Origin: Paraburkholderia susongensis
GTDB lineage: Bacteria; Pseudomonadota; Gammaproteobacteria; Burkholderiales; Burkholderiaceae
Assembly (NCBI RefSeq): GCF_900177725.1
Contig: NZ_FXAT01000009.1
Location: forward strand, 205,693 to 269,692
Length of the DNA: 64,000 nt
Reading direction: 5' to 3'
Under the pieces are notes generated by a model. The model did not search any database, was not told the origin of the DNA, and saw nothing but the letters and a program-made list of their open reading frames with translations. The stretch's first letter is position 1. Every line of letters begins with the position of its first letter. Positions 37,929 to 47,552 of this stretch are shown here, piece after piece. A program made the translations under genes and the position numbers.

Positions 37929-39131
37929 TCAGTCCGCCTGCTTGCGCAGGAACGCCGGAATGTCGTACGTGTCGACGCCCTTTTCCTGCAGCGCCTGCAC
38001 GTGCGATGCCGCGGTGTCGCGCGAGGTGCGCCACACTGCCGGCGTATCCAGCGCGCCGTAGTCGGCCGTGCTCGCATGCGATGCCGCCGGCGTGTATGCA
38101 GCATGCTGCATTGCACCGATCGGCTGGTTGTCGGTGCCGGTGCGCAGCAGCGTCATCGGTGCCGACTGCTGCTTCTTCGCTGCACGGCCGAGGCCCGTCG
38201 CGACGACCGTCACGCGCAGCGCGTCACCCATGGCATCGTCGTACACGGCGCCGAAGATCACCGTGGCGTCTTCCGCAGCATAGCTCTTGATCGTGTTCAT
38301 CACTTCGCGCGTTTCCGACAGACGCAGCGAGCGGCTCGACGTGATGTTGACCAGCACGCCGCGCGCGCCCGACAGATCGACGCCTTCCAGCAGCGGGCTC
38401 GCAACGGCCTGCTCGGCGGCGAGGCGCGCGCGATCGACGCCGGCGACCGTCGCCGTGCCCATCATCGCCTTGCCCTGCTCGCCCATCACGGTCTTCACGT
38501 CTTCGAAGTCGACGTTCACGAGACCGTCGACGTTGATGATTTCCGCGATGCCCGCGACCGCATTGTTCAGAACGTCGTCAGCGCACTGGAAGCACTTGTC
38601 CATCTCGGCGTCGTCGCCCATCACCTCGAACAGCTTGTCGTTCAGCACGACGATCAGCGAGTCGACGTGATCCTCCAGTTGCTGCGAACCGGCTTCCGCC
38701 ACGCGCATGCGCTTGCCGCCTTCGAATTCGAACGGCTTGCTCACGACGCCAACGGTCAGAATGCCCATTTCCTTCGCGATCTGCGCAACGACCGGTGCCG
38801 CGCCCGTGCCGGTGCCGCCACCCATGCCTGCGGTGATGAACACCATGTGCGCGCCGCGCAGTGCGTCGGCGATGCGCTCGCGCGCTTCTTCAGCGGCGGC
38901 GCGGCCCATTTCCGGCTTGGCGCCTGCGCCCAGACCCGTGTTGCCGAGCTGGATCACCGCGGTGGCGCGCGAACGCGACAACGCCTGCGCGTCCGTGTTC
39001 ATCACGATGAAGTCGACGCCTTGCACGCCTTTGTTGATCATGTGCTGAACGGCATTGCCGCCAGCGCCACCGACTCCGACGACCTTGATGATGGTGCCGT
39101 TCGTTTCGGTTTCCAGCATCTGGAATTCCAT
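37929..39131 (-). CDS. ftsZ: Cell division protein FtsZ
   Basis: The 400-residue tubulin-like GTPase forms the Z ring. The tubulin signature GGGTGTG lies at 104-110 and the T7 loop in the middle. After the core comes a variable linker, then the conserved C-terminal peptide DIPAFLRKQ that binds FtsA, ZapD and other partners. The start at 39131 (MEFQMLETET) is preferred; a longer frame upstream is not conserved. It is the last gene of the dcw cluster. Confidence 0.98.
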   Translation of the reverse strand: MEFQMLETETNGTIIKVVGVGGAGGNAVQHMINKGVQGVDFIVMNTDAQALSRSRATAVIQLGNTGLGAGAKPEMGRAAAEEARERIADALRGAHMVFITAGMGGGTGTGAAPVVAQIAKEMGILTVGVVSKPFEFEGGKRMRVAEAGSQQLEDHVDSLIVVLNDKLFEVMGDDAEMDKCFQCADDVLNNAVAGIAEIINVDGLVNVDFEDVKTVMGEQGKAMMGTATVAGVDRARLAAEQAVASPLLEGVDLSGARGVLVNITSSRSLRLSETREVMNTIKSYAAEDATVIFGAVYDDAMGDALRVTVVATGLGRAAKKQQSAPMTLLRTGTDNQPIGAMQHAAYTPAASHASTADYGALDTPAVWRTSRDTAASHVQALQEKGVDTYDIPAFLRKQAD

Positions 39132-39248
39132 GTTGCCTCCGTCAAGATAAAAAAGTACCGCCACTCGGCCGTTATCCGGCAGGAGATCGGGCAACCTCCT
39201 GTCGCGCGCCGGCCGCCGGCACCAGCGCGAATTACTCGAAACCTGTCA

Positions 39249-40481
39249 TCAGAAGTTGCCGAGGAACCAGTCCTTCATGCGCGAGAACACCTGTCCCATC
39301 GACCCCGACTGCACCGCAACCTTGCGCCCGCGCATGCGCTGCGAGCGTCCTTCGACGAGCAGGCCCATCGCCGTCGAGTAGCGCGGGTTGCGCACCACGT
39401 CGGCGAGACCGCCCGCGTATTCCGGTACGCCGATGCGCACCGGTTTCAGGAAAATGTCTTCGCCGAGCTCGACCATGCCGAGCATCATCGACGCCCCGCC
39501 GGTCAGCACCACGCCCGAACTCAGCAGCTCTTCGTAACCCGACTCGCGCACCACCTGCTGCACGAGCGAAAACAGTTCTTCGACGCGCGGCTCGACCACC
39601 GCCGCCAGCGCCTGGCGCGACAGCGTGCGCGGACCGCGCTCGCCGAGACCGGGCACTTCGATCATCTCGTCCGGATCGGCGAGCGCCTGCTTCGCGATGC
39701 CGTAGTCGACCTTGATGTCTTCGGCATCCGGCGTCGGCGTGCGCAGCGCCATCGCGATGTCGCTCGTGATCTGGTCACCGGCGATCGGAATCACCGCCGT
39801 GTGACGGATCGCGCCTTCGCTGAAAATCGCGATATCAGTCGTGCCGCCGCCGATATCGACCAGCACCACGCCCAGTTCCTTTTCGTCTTCCGTCAGCACC
39901 GCGAGCGACGACGCGAGCGGCTGCAGGATCAGGTCGTTCACTTCGAGGCCGCAGCGGCGCACGCACTTGACGATGTTCTGCGCCGCGCTCACCGCGCCGG
40001 TGACGATATGCACCTTCACTTCGAGGCGGATGCCGCTCATGCCGATCGGCTCGCGCACATCCTCCTGACCGTCGATGATGAATTCCTGCGTGAGGATATG
40101 CAGCACCTGCTGATCGGTCGGGATGTTGATAGCCTTCGCCGTTTCGATCACGCGCGCGACGTCCGCCTGCGTGACTTCCTTCTCCTTGATCGCCACCATG
40201 CCGCTCGAATTGAAGCTGCGGATATGGCTTCCGGCGATCCCGGTAAACACGTTCGTGATCTTGCAGTCGGCCATCAGCTCGGCTTCCTCGAGCGCGCGCT
40301 GAATCGACTGCACGGTGGCTTCGATATTCACCACCACGCCTTTCTTGAGCCCCTTCGACTCGCTCTGGCCGAGACCGATCACCTCGTAGTGGCCTTCGCC
40401 CTTCAACTCGGCGACGATGGCCACGACCTTCGACGTCCCGATGTCGAGGGCGACCAGCAGATCCTTATAGTCTTTACTCAT
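39249..40481 (-). CDS. ftsA: Cell division protein FtsA
   Basis: A 410-residue actin-like ATPase that tethers FtsZ to the inner membrane and signals to the divisome. It starts with DLLVALDIGTSKVVAIV (phosphate 1 region), contains the SHIRS-type 1C domain and ends with an amphipathic membrane-targeting helix (SRMKDWFLGNF). 117 bp separate it from ftsZ. Confidence 0.97.
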   Translation of the reverse strand: MSKDYKDLLVALDIGTSKVVAIVAELKGEGHYEVIGLGQSESKGLKKGVVVNIEATVQSIQRALEEAELMADCKITNVFTGIAGSHIRSFNSSGMVAIKEKEVTQADVARVIETAKAINIPTDQQVLHILTQEFIIDGQEDVREPIGMSGIRLEVKVHIVTGAVSAAQNIVKCVRRCGLEVNDLILQPLASSLAVLTEDEKELGVVLVDIGGGTTDIAIFSEGAIRHTAVIPIAGDQITSDIAMALRTPTPDAEDIKVDYGIAKQALADPDEMIEVPGLGERGPRTLSRQALAAVVEPRVEELFSLVQQVVRESGYEELLSSGVVLTGGASMMLGMVELGEDIFLKPVRIGVPEYAGGLADVVRNPRYSTAMGLLVEGRSQRMRGRKVAVQSGSMGQVFSRMKDWFLGNF

Positions 40482-40508
40482 AGCGTGCTCATTGCGTGTG
40501 ATGTCCGT

Positions 40509-41261
40509 TTACTTCTTGCCCTTGTCGGGTTCGCTGATGAAGCGCATGCCAGCGGCACGAATCGCGAAACCGTTCGGATAGCGCAAGTCCGCATACTCGA
40601 TATCCTTCCCCCAACGTTGCGTCACCGCGCTCCATGCCGCGGTCAGACGCCTGCTGCGATCGGCGAGCGTTTCCTGATTGCGCTCGCGCCCAAGTTCCAC
40701 CTGCATGCCGTTGGAGAGCTTCACCGTCCACGCATAACGCGGCGACAGCGTCACTTCCTCGGGCGTCGCATTGAGCGGCGCGAACCACTTCTGGAAGTCG
40801 TGATAACGCGCGACGACTTCTTTTGCCGTACCGTCCGGGCCGTCGAACGCGGGCAGGTCGTCGTCGAGCTCGCCCTGATTCGCGGTGAACAGCTCACCGT
40901 CGACGCTCACGAGCTGATCGCTGCCCCACGTCCCAAGCGGCTTGTACTCCTCGAGCGTGACAGCCAGCGCATTCGGCCAGACGCGCCGCACGCTCGCGTG
41001 CCGCACCCACGGCATCTGCTCGAACGCCTGACGCGCGACGTCGAGATCGACCGTGAAAAAGTTGCCCTTCAACCGCCCCACTACACCGGCGCGCACCGTC
41101 GGCGAATTGATGTGCTCGGTGTCGCCGCCGATCTGGATTTCGCGCAGCGCGAAATTCGGGCGCTGGATCAGCCAGTAACCGCCCGCCGCCAGCAGCACGA
41201 GCACCAGCAACGCGTGCAGCGCATTGGTGGCGAGATTGAGCTGGCGAACGTTGTTCCACAT
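40509..41261 (-). CDS. ftsQ: Cell division protein FtsQ
   Basis: A 250-residue bitopic protein of the FtsQBL complex. One helix at about 15-35 (ALHALLVLVLLAAGGYWLI), then a POTRA domain (about 38-107) and the FtsQ beta domain. It lies between ddlB and ftsA, with 24- and 27-bp gaps. Confidence 0.96.
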   Translation of the reverse strand: MWNNVRQLNLATNALHALLVLVLLAAGGYWLIQRPNFALREIQIGGDTEHINSPTVRAGVVGRLKGNFFTVDLDVARQAFEQMPWVRHASVRRVWPNALAVTLEEYKPLGTWGSDQLVSVDGELFTANQGELDDDLPAFDGPDGTAKEVVARYHDFQKWFAPLNATPEEVTLSPRYAWTVKLSNGMQVELGRERNQETLADRSRRLTAAWSAVTQRWGKDIEYADLRYPNGFAIRAAGMRFISEPDKGKK

Positions 41262-41285
41262 GGTGTTGCTTTTGGGTTGCCCCGG

Positions 41286-42239
41286 TTAGTCCTGCAGCGT
41301 CAGCGCCAACACGCCGACAACCAGTTCCTGATAGCTGATGCCGACTGCGCGCGCCGCCTTCGGCGGCAGCGAGTGATCGGTCATCCCAGGCGCCGTATTC
41401 ACTTCGAGAAAGTACGGATTGCCTGCGCTGTCGAGCATGAAGTCCGCGCGGCCCCAGTCGGTGCAGCCGAGCACGTCGAACGCGCGGCGCGCGAGCACCT
41501 TCAGGCGCGATTCCTCTTCAGCGCCGAGACCGCACGGAATCAGATACTGCGTGTCGTCGGCGATGTACTTCGCGTGGTAGTCGTAGAACTCGCCGGCCGG
41601 CACGATGCGGATCACCGGCAGGTCCAGCTTGCCGGCGATGCACGCGGTGTACTCGCCGCCGCCTTCGATGCTCTTCTCGACCACGACGATGCGGTCGTAC
41701 TTCACGGCTTCGATCAACGCCGCCGGCAATGCATCGGCGCTCTTCACCTTGATGACGGCAACGCTCGACCCTTCGCTCGCGGGCTTCACGAAGAGCGGCA
41801 GACCGAGCTTCGCGACGATCTCTTTGGCACGCGCTTCGTAGTCGTCGCCGCGCAGCACCGCTTCGAACGGCGGCGTCGGAATGCCGAGCTGCTGCCACAC
41901 GAGCTTGGTGCGGAACTTGTCGAGACCGAGCGCCGAGCCGAGCACACCGCTACCGGTGTAGCGAATGCCGTAGAAATCGAGCGCGCCCTGAATCTGGCCG
42001 TTCTCGCCGTAACCGCCATGCAGCGCGTTGAACGCGCGCACGAAGCCTTCGTCTTTCAACGCGGCGAGCGGACGCTCGGCCGGATCGAACGGATGCGCGT
42101 CGACGCCGGCGTCGCGCAGGCCCTGCAACACGAGCCGCCCTGAATTGAGCGACACCTCGCGCTCGGCGGAGTTTCCGCCGAGCAGCACTGCCACCTTGCC
42201 GAATTGTTTGGCGAGTTGATCTGAATTAGTACTGCTCAT
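41286..42239 (-). CDS. ddlB: D-alanine-D-alanine ligase
   Basis: A 317-residue ATP-grasp enzyme making D-Ala-D-Ala for MurF. It starts with VAVLLGGNSAEREVSLNSG, includes the KPASEGSSVAV loop and ends with the conserved EVNTAPGMTDHSL metal/ATP site. The start at 42239 (MSSTNSDQLAKQFG) abuts the murC stop by one base. The last-residue signature is that of a D-Ala rather than D-Lac ligase, by family inference. Confidence 0.96.
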   Translation of the reverse strand: MSSTNSDQLAKQFGKVAVLLGGNSAEREVSLNSGRLVLQGLRDAGVDAHPFDPAERPLAALKDEGFVRAFNALHGGYGENGQIQGALDFYGIRYTGSGVLGSALGLDKFRTKLVWQQLGIPTPPFEAVLRGDDYEARAKEIVAKLGLPLFVKPASEGSSVAVIKVKSADALPAALIEAVKYDRIVVVEKSIEGGGEYTACIAGKLDLPVIRIVPAGEFYDYHAKYIADDTQYLIPCGLGAEEESRLKVLARRAFDVLGCTDWGRADFMLDSAGNPYFLEVNTAPGMTDHSLPPKAARAVGISYQELVVGVLALTLQD

Positions 42240-42240
42240 C

Positions 42241-43644
42241 TCACACCTTCGTTTCCTGGGCGAGGCGACCCGGCACACCGCCGATCGAACCCGCGCCCAT
42301 CGTAATCACCACATCGCCGTCGCGCACCACTGCCGACAGCGCGTCCGGCACTTCATCCACCGTCTCGACGAACACCGGCTCGACCTTGCCCGCGACGCGC
42401 AACGCGCGCGCCAAGGCGCGGCCATCCGCTGCGACGATCGGCGCTTCACCGGCCGCATAGACTTCGGTCAGCACGAGCGCGTCGACGGTCGACAGCACCT
42501 TCACGAAATCCTCGAAGCAATCGCGCGTGCGCGTGAAGCGGTGCGGCTGGAACGCCAGCACGAGACGCCGGCCGGGGAACGCACCGCGCGCCGCCGCCAC
42601 CGTAGCGGCCATTTCGACCGGATGGTGACCGTAGTCGTCCACCAGCGTGTAGGCGCCCGCGGCCTTGCCATCGCTCACGACCGGCACTTCGCCGTAGCGT
42701 TGGAAACGGCGGCCGACGCCGTTGAAATCCGCGAGCGCTCGCTGGATATCGGCATCTTTCACTTCGAGTTCAGTCGCAATTGCAATGGCGGCCAGCGCGT
42801 TCTGCACGTTGTGCTCTCCCGGCAGGTTCAGCACGATGTCGAGCGGCGCCGCGTCTTCGCGCATCGCGGTGAAATGCATGCGACCCTCGCGCGCTTCGAC
42901 GTTGACCGCGCGCACCTGCGCATCGGGCGCGAAACCGTAGCGGATGATCGGCTTCGAGACGAACGGCAGGATCTCCTTCACGTTCGGATCGTCGACGCAC
43001 AGCACCGCGATGCCGTAGAACGGCAGACGGTGCGTGAACTCGATGAACGCCTGCTTCAGGCGCGCGAAGTCGTGGCCGTAGGTGTCCATGTGATCGGCGT
43101 CGATGTTCGTGATGACTTCGATCACCGGGAACAGGTTCAGGAACGACGCGTCCGACTCGTCCGCCTCGGCGACGATGAAGTCGCCCGTGCCGAGGCGCGC
43201 ATTCGCGCCCGCGCTAATCAGCCGCCCGCCGATCACGAAAGTCGGATCGAGCCCGCCCGCGGCCAGCACGCTCGCGACGAGCGACGTGGTCGTGGTCTTG
43301 CCGTGCGTGCCGGCAATCGCGATGCCCTGCTTCAGGCGCATCAGCTCCGCGAGCATCACCGCGCGCGGCACGATCGGAATGCGGCGATGACGCGCGGCCA
43401 GCACTTCCGGGTTGTCGCTGCGCACGGCGGTCGAGACGACCACCGCGTTCGCGCCTTCGATGTTCTCCGCCGCGTGCCCGATCGAGATGCGCGCGCCGAG
43501 CGCGGCGAGGCGCTCCGTGACCGCGTTGCCCGACAGGTCCGAGCCGCTCACCTGATAGCCGAGGTTGACGAGCACCTCGGCGATGCCGCTCATGCCGACA
43601 CCGCCGATGCCGACAAAATGAATGTGTTTGACGATGTGTTTCAT
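42241..43644 (-). CDS. murC: UDP-N-acetylmuramate-L-alanine ligase
   Basis: A 467-residue ligase adding L-Ala to UDP-MurNAc. N-terminal FVGIGGVGMSGIAEVL, then the ATP motif AGTHGKTTTTS, typical of MurC. The start overlaps murG stop by 4 bp. Confidence 0.97.
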   Translation of the reverse strand: MKHIVKHIHFVGIGGVGMSGIAEVLVNLGYQVSGSDLSGNAVTERLAALGARISIGHAAENIEGANAVVVSTAVRSDNPEVLAARHRRIPIVPRAVMLAELMRLKQGIAIAGTHGKTTTTSLVASVLAAGGLDPTFVIGGRLISAGANARLGTGDFIVAEADESDASFLNLFPVIEVITNIDADHMDTYGHDFARLKQAFIEFTHRLPFYGIAVLCVDDPNVKEILPFVSKPIIRYGFAPDAQVRAVNVEAREGRMHFTAMREDAAPLDIVLNLPGEHNVQNALAAIAIATELEVKDADIQRALADFNGVGRRFQRYGEVPVVSDGKAAGAYTLVDDYGHHPVEMAATVAAARGAFPGRRLVLAFQPHRFTRTRDCFEDFVKVLSTVDALVLTEVYAAGEAPIVAADGRALARALRVAGKVEPVFVETVDEVPDALSAVVRDGDVVITMGAGSIGGVPGRLAQETKV

Positions 43645-44759
43645 TGCTTTCCTTCTGGGCTTGCGCCCGCCGTCGAACCCGCCACGGTCGCGCAGATCTG
43701 CGCGACCTGTTCCGTGGCGTCGGGTTTCGCGAGCGAGCGCGAACGCTCCGCCATCTCCGCGAGACTTTCCCGCGTCTGGCTGCGCAACCAGTCGGCGAGT
43801 TTTTCCGCCGACAGATCGCGTTGTTGCACGACCAGCGCCGCGCCGTTGTCGGCGAGAAACGCTGCGTTAGTGGTCTGGTGATCGTCCACCGCATACGGGA
43901 ACGGCACGAACAGCGCCGCGACGCCGACCGCCGAAATCTCCGACACGGTCATCGCACCCGAGCGGCAGATCACGAGATCGGCTGCTTCGTAGGCGCTCGT
44001 CATATCATCGATGAACGGCACGAGCGTGACCTCGGCGCCGGTTTGCAGGCCCGCCGCGGCATAGTTCTCGCGCAGCGCATCGATATGCTTTGCGCCTGCC
44101 TGATGCACGATGCGCGGCCTCTCGTTGGAGCCAAGCAACGCGACCGCGCGCGGCACTACTTCATTCAATGCCGCCGCGCCGAGACTGCCGCCCACGACCA
44201 GCACGTTCAGCGCTCCGCTGCGTTGCGCGTAGCGTTCTTTGGGTGCATTCGCGCGCGCAAGTTCCTCTCGAATCGGATTGCCGGTCCATTCGCCGTGCGG
44301 CAGCGCATTCGGAAACGCAACGAGCACGCGTTTGGCGAGCTTCGCGAGCACCTTGTTCGCGAGACCCGCGATCGAATTCTGTTCGTGCAGCACGAGCGGC
44401 CGGCCGCTCAGCGCGGTCATCAGACCGGCCGGGAACGTGATGTAACCGCCCATGCCGAGCACGACGTCGGGCCTCACGCGACGCAGCACGCTCAGGCTCT
44501 GCGTGCACGCGCGCAGCAGATTGAGCGGCAGCATCAGCTTGGTCTTGAGACCCTTGCCGCGCACGCCGCCAAAGCGCACGTACTCCATCGGAATGCCGTG
44601 CTTCGGTACGAGCGTCGCCTCCATGCCCGCGGGGTTGCCGAGCCACACCACTTTCCAGCCCCACGCCTGCATCAGGTGCGCGACCGCGAGCCCGGGGAAC
44701 ACGTGTCCCCCGGTGCCGCCGGCCATCACCATCAGCGTGCGTTGGTGGAGAGCGGTCAT
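43641..44759 (-). CDS. murG: Lipid II synthase MurG
   Basis: A 372-residue GT28 glycosyltransferase adding GlcNAc to lipid I on the inner face of the membrane. The N-terminal G-loop MAGGTGGHVFPGLAVA and second G-loop VVGGSLGAAALN are intact, and GAMTVSE-type UDP-binding residues follow. Overlaps ftsW and murC by 4 bp each. Confidence 0.97.
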   Translation of the reverse strand: MTALHQRTLMVMAGGTGGHVFPGLAVAHLMQAWGWKVVWLGNPAGMEATLVPKHGIPMEYVRFGGVRGKGLKTKLMLPLNLLRACTQSLSVLRRVRPDVVLGMGGYITFPAGLMTALSGRPLVLHEQNSIAGLANKVLAKLAKRVLVAFPNALPHGEWTGNPIREELARANAPKERYAQRSGALNVLVVGGSLGAAALNEVVPRAVALLGSNERPRIVHQAGAKHIDALRENYAAAGLQTGAEVTLVPFIDDMTSAYEAADLVICRSGAMTVSEISAVGVAALFVPFPYAVDDHQTTNAAFLADNGAALVVQQRDLSAEKLADWLRSQTRESLAEMAERSRSLAKPDATEQVAQICATVAGSTAGASPEGKQ

Positions 44760-46021
44760 ACCTTCCCTCCACGCATCAACACACGATTTTCATAGTCCAC
44801 CCGCATCAACACCGCAATCGCCACGCAGTTCAGCAAAATGCCCGAGCCGCCATAGCTCACGAGCGGCAGCGTGAGACCTTTGGTCGGCAGAAGCCCGAGG
44901 TTCACACCCATGTTGATGAAGGTCTGCGCGCCGAACCAGATGCCCACGCCCTTCGCGACGAGACCTGCGAACGTGCGGTCGAGCGCGAGCGCCTGACGGC
45001 CGATCTCGAACGAGCGGCGCACGATCCAGTAGAACATCAGGATCACGACCAGCACGCCGACGAAACCGAGTTCCTCGCCGATCACCGCGAGGATGAAGTC
45101 GGTATGCGCTTCCGGCAGATAGTTGAGCTTCTCGACGCTGCCGCCGAGCCCCACGCCGAACCACTCGCCGCGCCCGAACGCAATCAGCGAGTGCGTCAAC
45201 TGATACGCCTTGCCCTGCGCGTAGCGGTCGTCCCACGGATCGAGGTACGCGAAGATCCGCTCGCGACGCCACGGCGACGCCCACACGAGCAAACTGAACG
45301 TGCCCACCGCAGTAGCGACGAGGCCGCCGAACAGCTTGCCGTTCACGCCGCCGAGGAACAGCACGCCCATCGCGATCGCCGCGATCACCATGAACGCGCC
45401 CATGTCCGGCTCGAGCAGCAGCAACGCGCCGACGAGGCCGACCGCGACCGCCATCGGCAAAAAGCCCTTGGCGAAGCTGTGCATGTACTCCTGTTTGCGC
45501 ACCGTGTAGTTCGCCGCGTAGATCGTCACCGCGAGCTTCATGATTTCCGACGGCTGCATGTTCGTGATGCCGAGCGGAATCCAGCGGCGCGCGCCGTTCA
45601 CACCCTTGCCGACGTGCGGAATCAGCACGATCACGAGCGCGGCGAGCGAAAGCAGGAAGAGCTTGGGCGCGTACTTGTCCCACGTCGAGATCGGCACGCG
45701 GAACGACACGACGCCGACCACCGCGCCCATCACGACGAAGATGATCTGGCGCACGAGAAACGCGTAGTCGCGGTAGGACGCGTATTTCGGCGAATCGGGC
45801 ATCGCGATCGACGCCGAGTACACCATCACGACGCCGAGCCCGAGCAGCGCAACGACGACCCACAGCAGCGAGTGATCGTAGTCGAGCATGCGCGAGCGCA
45901 GCGGACGCACGCCGTTGACCGCGCTCGCGAGACCACTGCCGCCCGTGCGGCTGGACGTGCGCGCCGCGGCGCCGCCACTGCCGGCTGCTTCGCGCGAGCC
46001 GAAACGTTCCGACCAGCTCAT
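44756..46021 (-). CDS. ftsW: Lipid II polymerase FtsW (SEDS)
   Basis: A 421-residue SEDS glycosyltransferase that polymerises septal peptidoglycan with FtsI. About ten membrane helices follow an unusually Gly/Ser/Ala-rich cytoplasmic N-terminus of about 50 residues. The C-terminal signature with GLTLPLVSYGGSG is present. The start at 46021 (MSWSERFGSR) overlaps the murD stop by 4 bp; the longer upstream frame lies inside murD. Confidence 0.96.
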   Translation of the reverse strand: MSWSERFGSREAAGSGGAAARTSSRTGGSGLASAVNGVRPLRSRMLDYDHSLLWVVVALLGLGVVMVYSASIAMPDSPKYASYRDYAFLVRQIIFVVMGAVVGVVSFRVPISTWDKYAPKLFLLSLAALVIVLIPHVGKGVNGARRWIPLGITNMQPSEIMKLAVTIYAANYTVRKQEYMHSFAKGFLPMAVAVGLVGALLLLEPDMGAFMVIAAIAMGVLFLGGVNGKLFGGLVATAVGTFSLLVWASPWRRERIFAYLDPWDDRYAQGKAYQLTHSLIAFGRGEWFGVGLGGSVEKLNYLPEAHTDFILAVIGEELGFVGVLVVILMFYWIVRRSFEIGRQALALDRTFAGLVAKGVGIWFGAQTFINMGVNLGLLPTKGLTLPLVSYGGSGILLNCVAIAVLMRVDYENRVLMRGGKV

Positions 46022-47529
46022 ATCATCGTCCCCCGTTCGGCCGCGATGTCTTCCACCGTGCTGCGAAATACCGCGGCACGGTGTGCGTAACCCTTGAACA
46101 TGTCGAAGCTCGCGCACGCGGGCGAGAGCAGCACCGCGTCGCCCGGCTGCGCGAGCGCGGTGGCCGCGCGCGTCGCTTCTTCGAGCGTCGCGTGATCGGT
46201 CATGGCGATGCCGCTATGTTCGAGCGCGGCCCGAATCTGCGGCGCGTCGCGGCCGATCAGCATCACGGCGCGGCACCAGCGCGTGACCGGCGCGGCGAGC
46301 GGCTCGAAATCCTGGCCCTTGCCGTCGCCGCCCGCAATCAGCACCACGCGCTGCGCAAGACCGTCGAGCGCGGCCACCGTGGCGCCGACGTTGGTGCCCT
46401 TGCTGTCGTCCACATAGTCGATGCCGTCGATCGACGCAATCAACTCCACGCGATGCGGCTCGCCGTGATATTCGCGCAGGCCGTGCAGCAACGGCGCGCC
46501 CGGCAAGCCGATCGCGCGCGCAAGCGCGTACGCGGCCAGCGCGTTCGCGGCGTTGTGCAGACCGCGAATGCGCAGCGCGTCGGCGGGCATCAGGCGCTTC
46601 AACGCGATGTCCGGCGTGGCGGCCGCTTCGTTCTTGCGACGGCGCTTCGATACGGGTTCGTCGCTCGCGTCACGGTCGTGCGCGACGACCAGCCACACCA
46701 TGCCGTTGTCGCGCAGCAAACCGTAGTCGCCGTCGTTGCTCGGCTCGGTCACGCCGAACGTCACGATCTCGGCCTCATCGCTTGCGGGTGCGAGCGCCAT
46801 CACGCGCGCGTCGTCGCGGTTCAGCACGCGCACGGTCTGTGTACCGAAGATGCGGCCCTTCGCGGCCGCATAGGCATCGAGACCGCCGTGCCAGTCCAGG
46901 TGATCCTGCGTGATGTTGAGCACCGCCGCCGCGTCGGGCGTAAACGTGTGCGAAGTTTCGAGCTGGAAGCTCGACAATTCGAGCACCCACACGTCGGGCA
47001 AGGCGGTGTGATCGATCGCCTCGCTCAGCTTGTCGAGCAGCGACGGGCTGATGTTGCCCGCGACCGCGACCTTCTTGCCCGCGCGTTCGCACAGCAGGCC
47101 AGCCAGGCTCGTCGTCGTGGTCTTGCCGTTGGTGCCGGTGATCGCGATCACCTTCGGCGCGTAACCGCTTTCGCCGAGCGTACGCAGTGCCTGCGCGAAC
47201 AGTTCGAGTTCGCCCCATACCGGAATGCCCTGCTCGCGCGCCGCCGAGATCAGCGGCAGCAGATCGGCGGCGAGCGGCGACAGCCCTGGGCTGATCGCGA
47301 CGAGTTCGATGCCTTCGAGCAGCACCGGCGAAAACGGGCCGCCGACGAAATCGGCGTCGACACCGTGCGCTTCGAGCGCGGACAGGTTCGGCGGCGCCTC
47401 GCGCGTATCGGCCACGCGCAGCCGACAGCCGTGCCTGGCGCACCAGCGCGCCATCGCGAGACCGGATTCACCCAGTCCTAGCACGAGCACCATCGGCTTT
47501 TGCCGATCCCGAAACTTCTCGCCGAACAT
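46018..47529 (-). CDS. murD: UDP-N-acetylmuramoyl-L-alanine-D-glutamate ligase
   Basis: A 503-residue Mur ligase adding D-Glu. ATP motif ITGTNGKTTTTSL at about 130-142, and the N-terminal UDP-binding domain begins VLVLGLGESGLAMARW. It is longer than E. coli MurD (438) because of an insert around residues 255-290 with Asp/Lys/Arg-rich sequence. Confidence 0.96.
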   Translation of the reverse strand: MFGEKFRDRQKPMVLVLGLGESGLAMARWCARHGCRLRVADTREAPPNLSALEAHGVDADFVGGPFSPVLLEGIELVAISPGLSPLAADLLPLISAAREQGIPVWGELELFAQALRTLGESGYAPKVIAITGTNGKTTTTSLAGLLCERAGKKVAVAGNISPSLLDKLSEAIDHTALPDVWVLELSSFQLETSHTFTPDAAAVLNITQDHLDWHGGLDAYAAAKGRIFGTQTVRVLNRDDARVMALAPASDEAEIVTFGVTEPSNDGDYGLLRDNGMVWLVVAHDRDASDEPVSKRRRKNEAAATPDIALKRLMPADALRIRGLHNAANALAAYALARAIGLPGAPLLHGLREYHGEPHRVELIASIDGIDYVDDSKGTNVGATVAALDGLAQRVVLIAGGDGKGQDFEPLAAPVTRWCRAVMLIGRDAPQIRAALEHSGIAMTDHATLEEATRAATALAQPGDAVLLSPACASFDMFKGYAHRAAVFRSTVEDIAAERGTMI

Positions 47530-47552
47530 CGCCTGCTTCCTTTACCTGCTGC

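Noticed and set aside
37527..42143. A 1538-codon open frame on the plus strand
   Set aside because: Antisense to ftsZ, ftsA, ftsQ and ddlB, with His/Arg/Asp-rich shadow composition. The minus-strand genes are certain.
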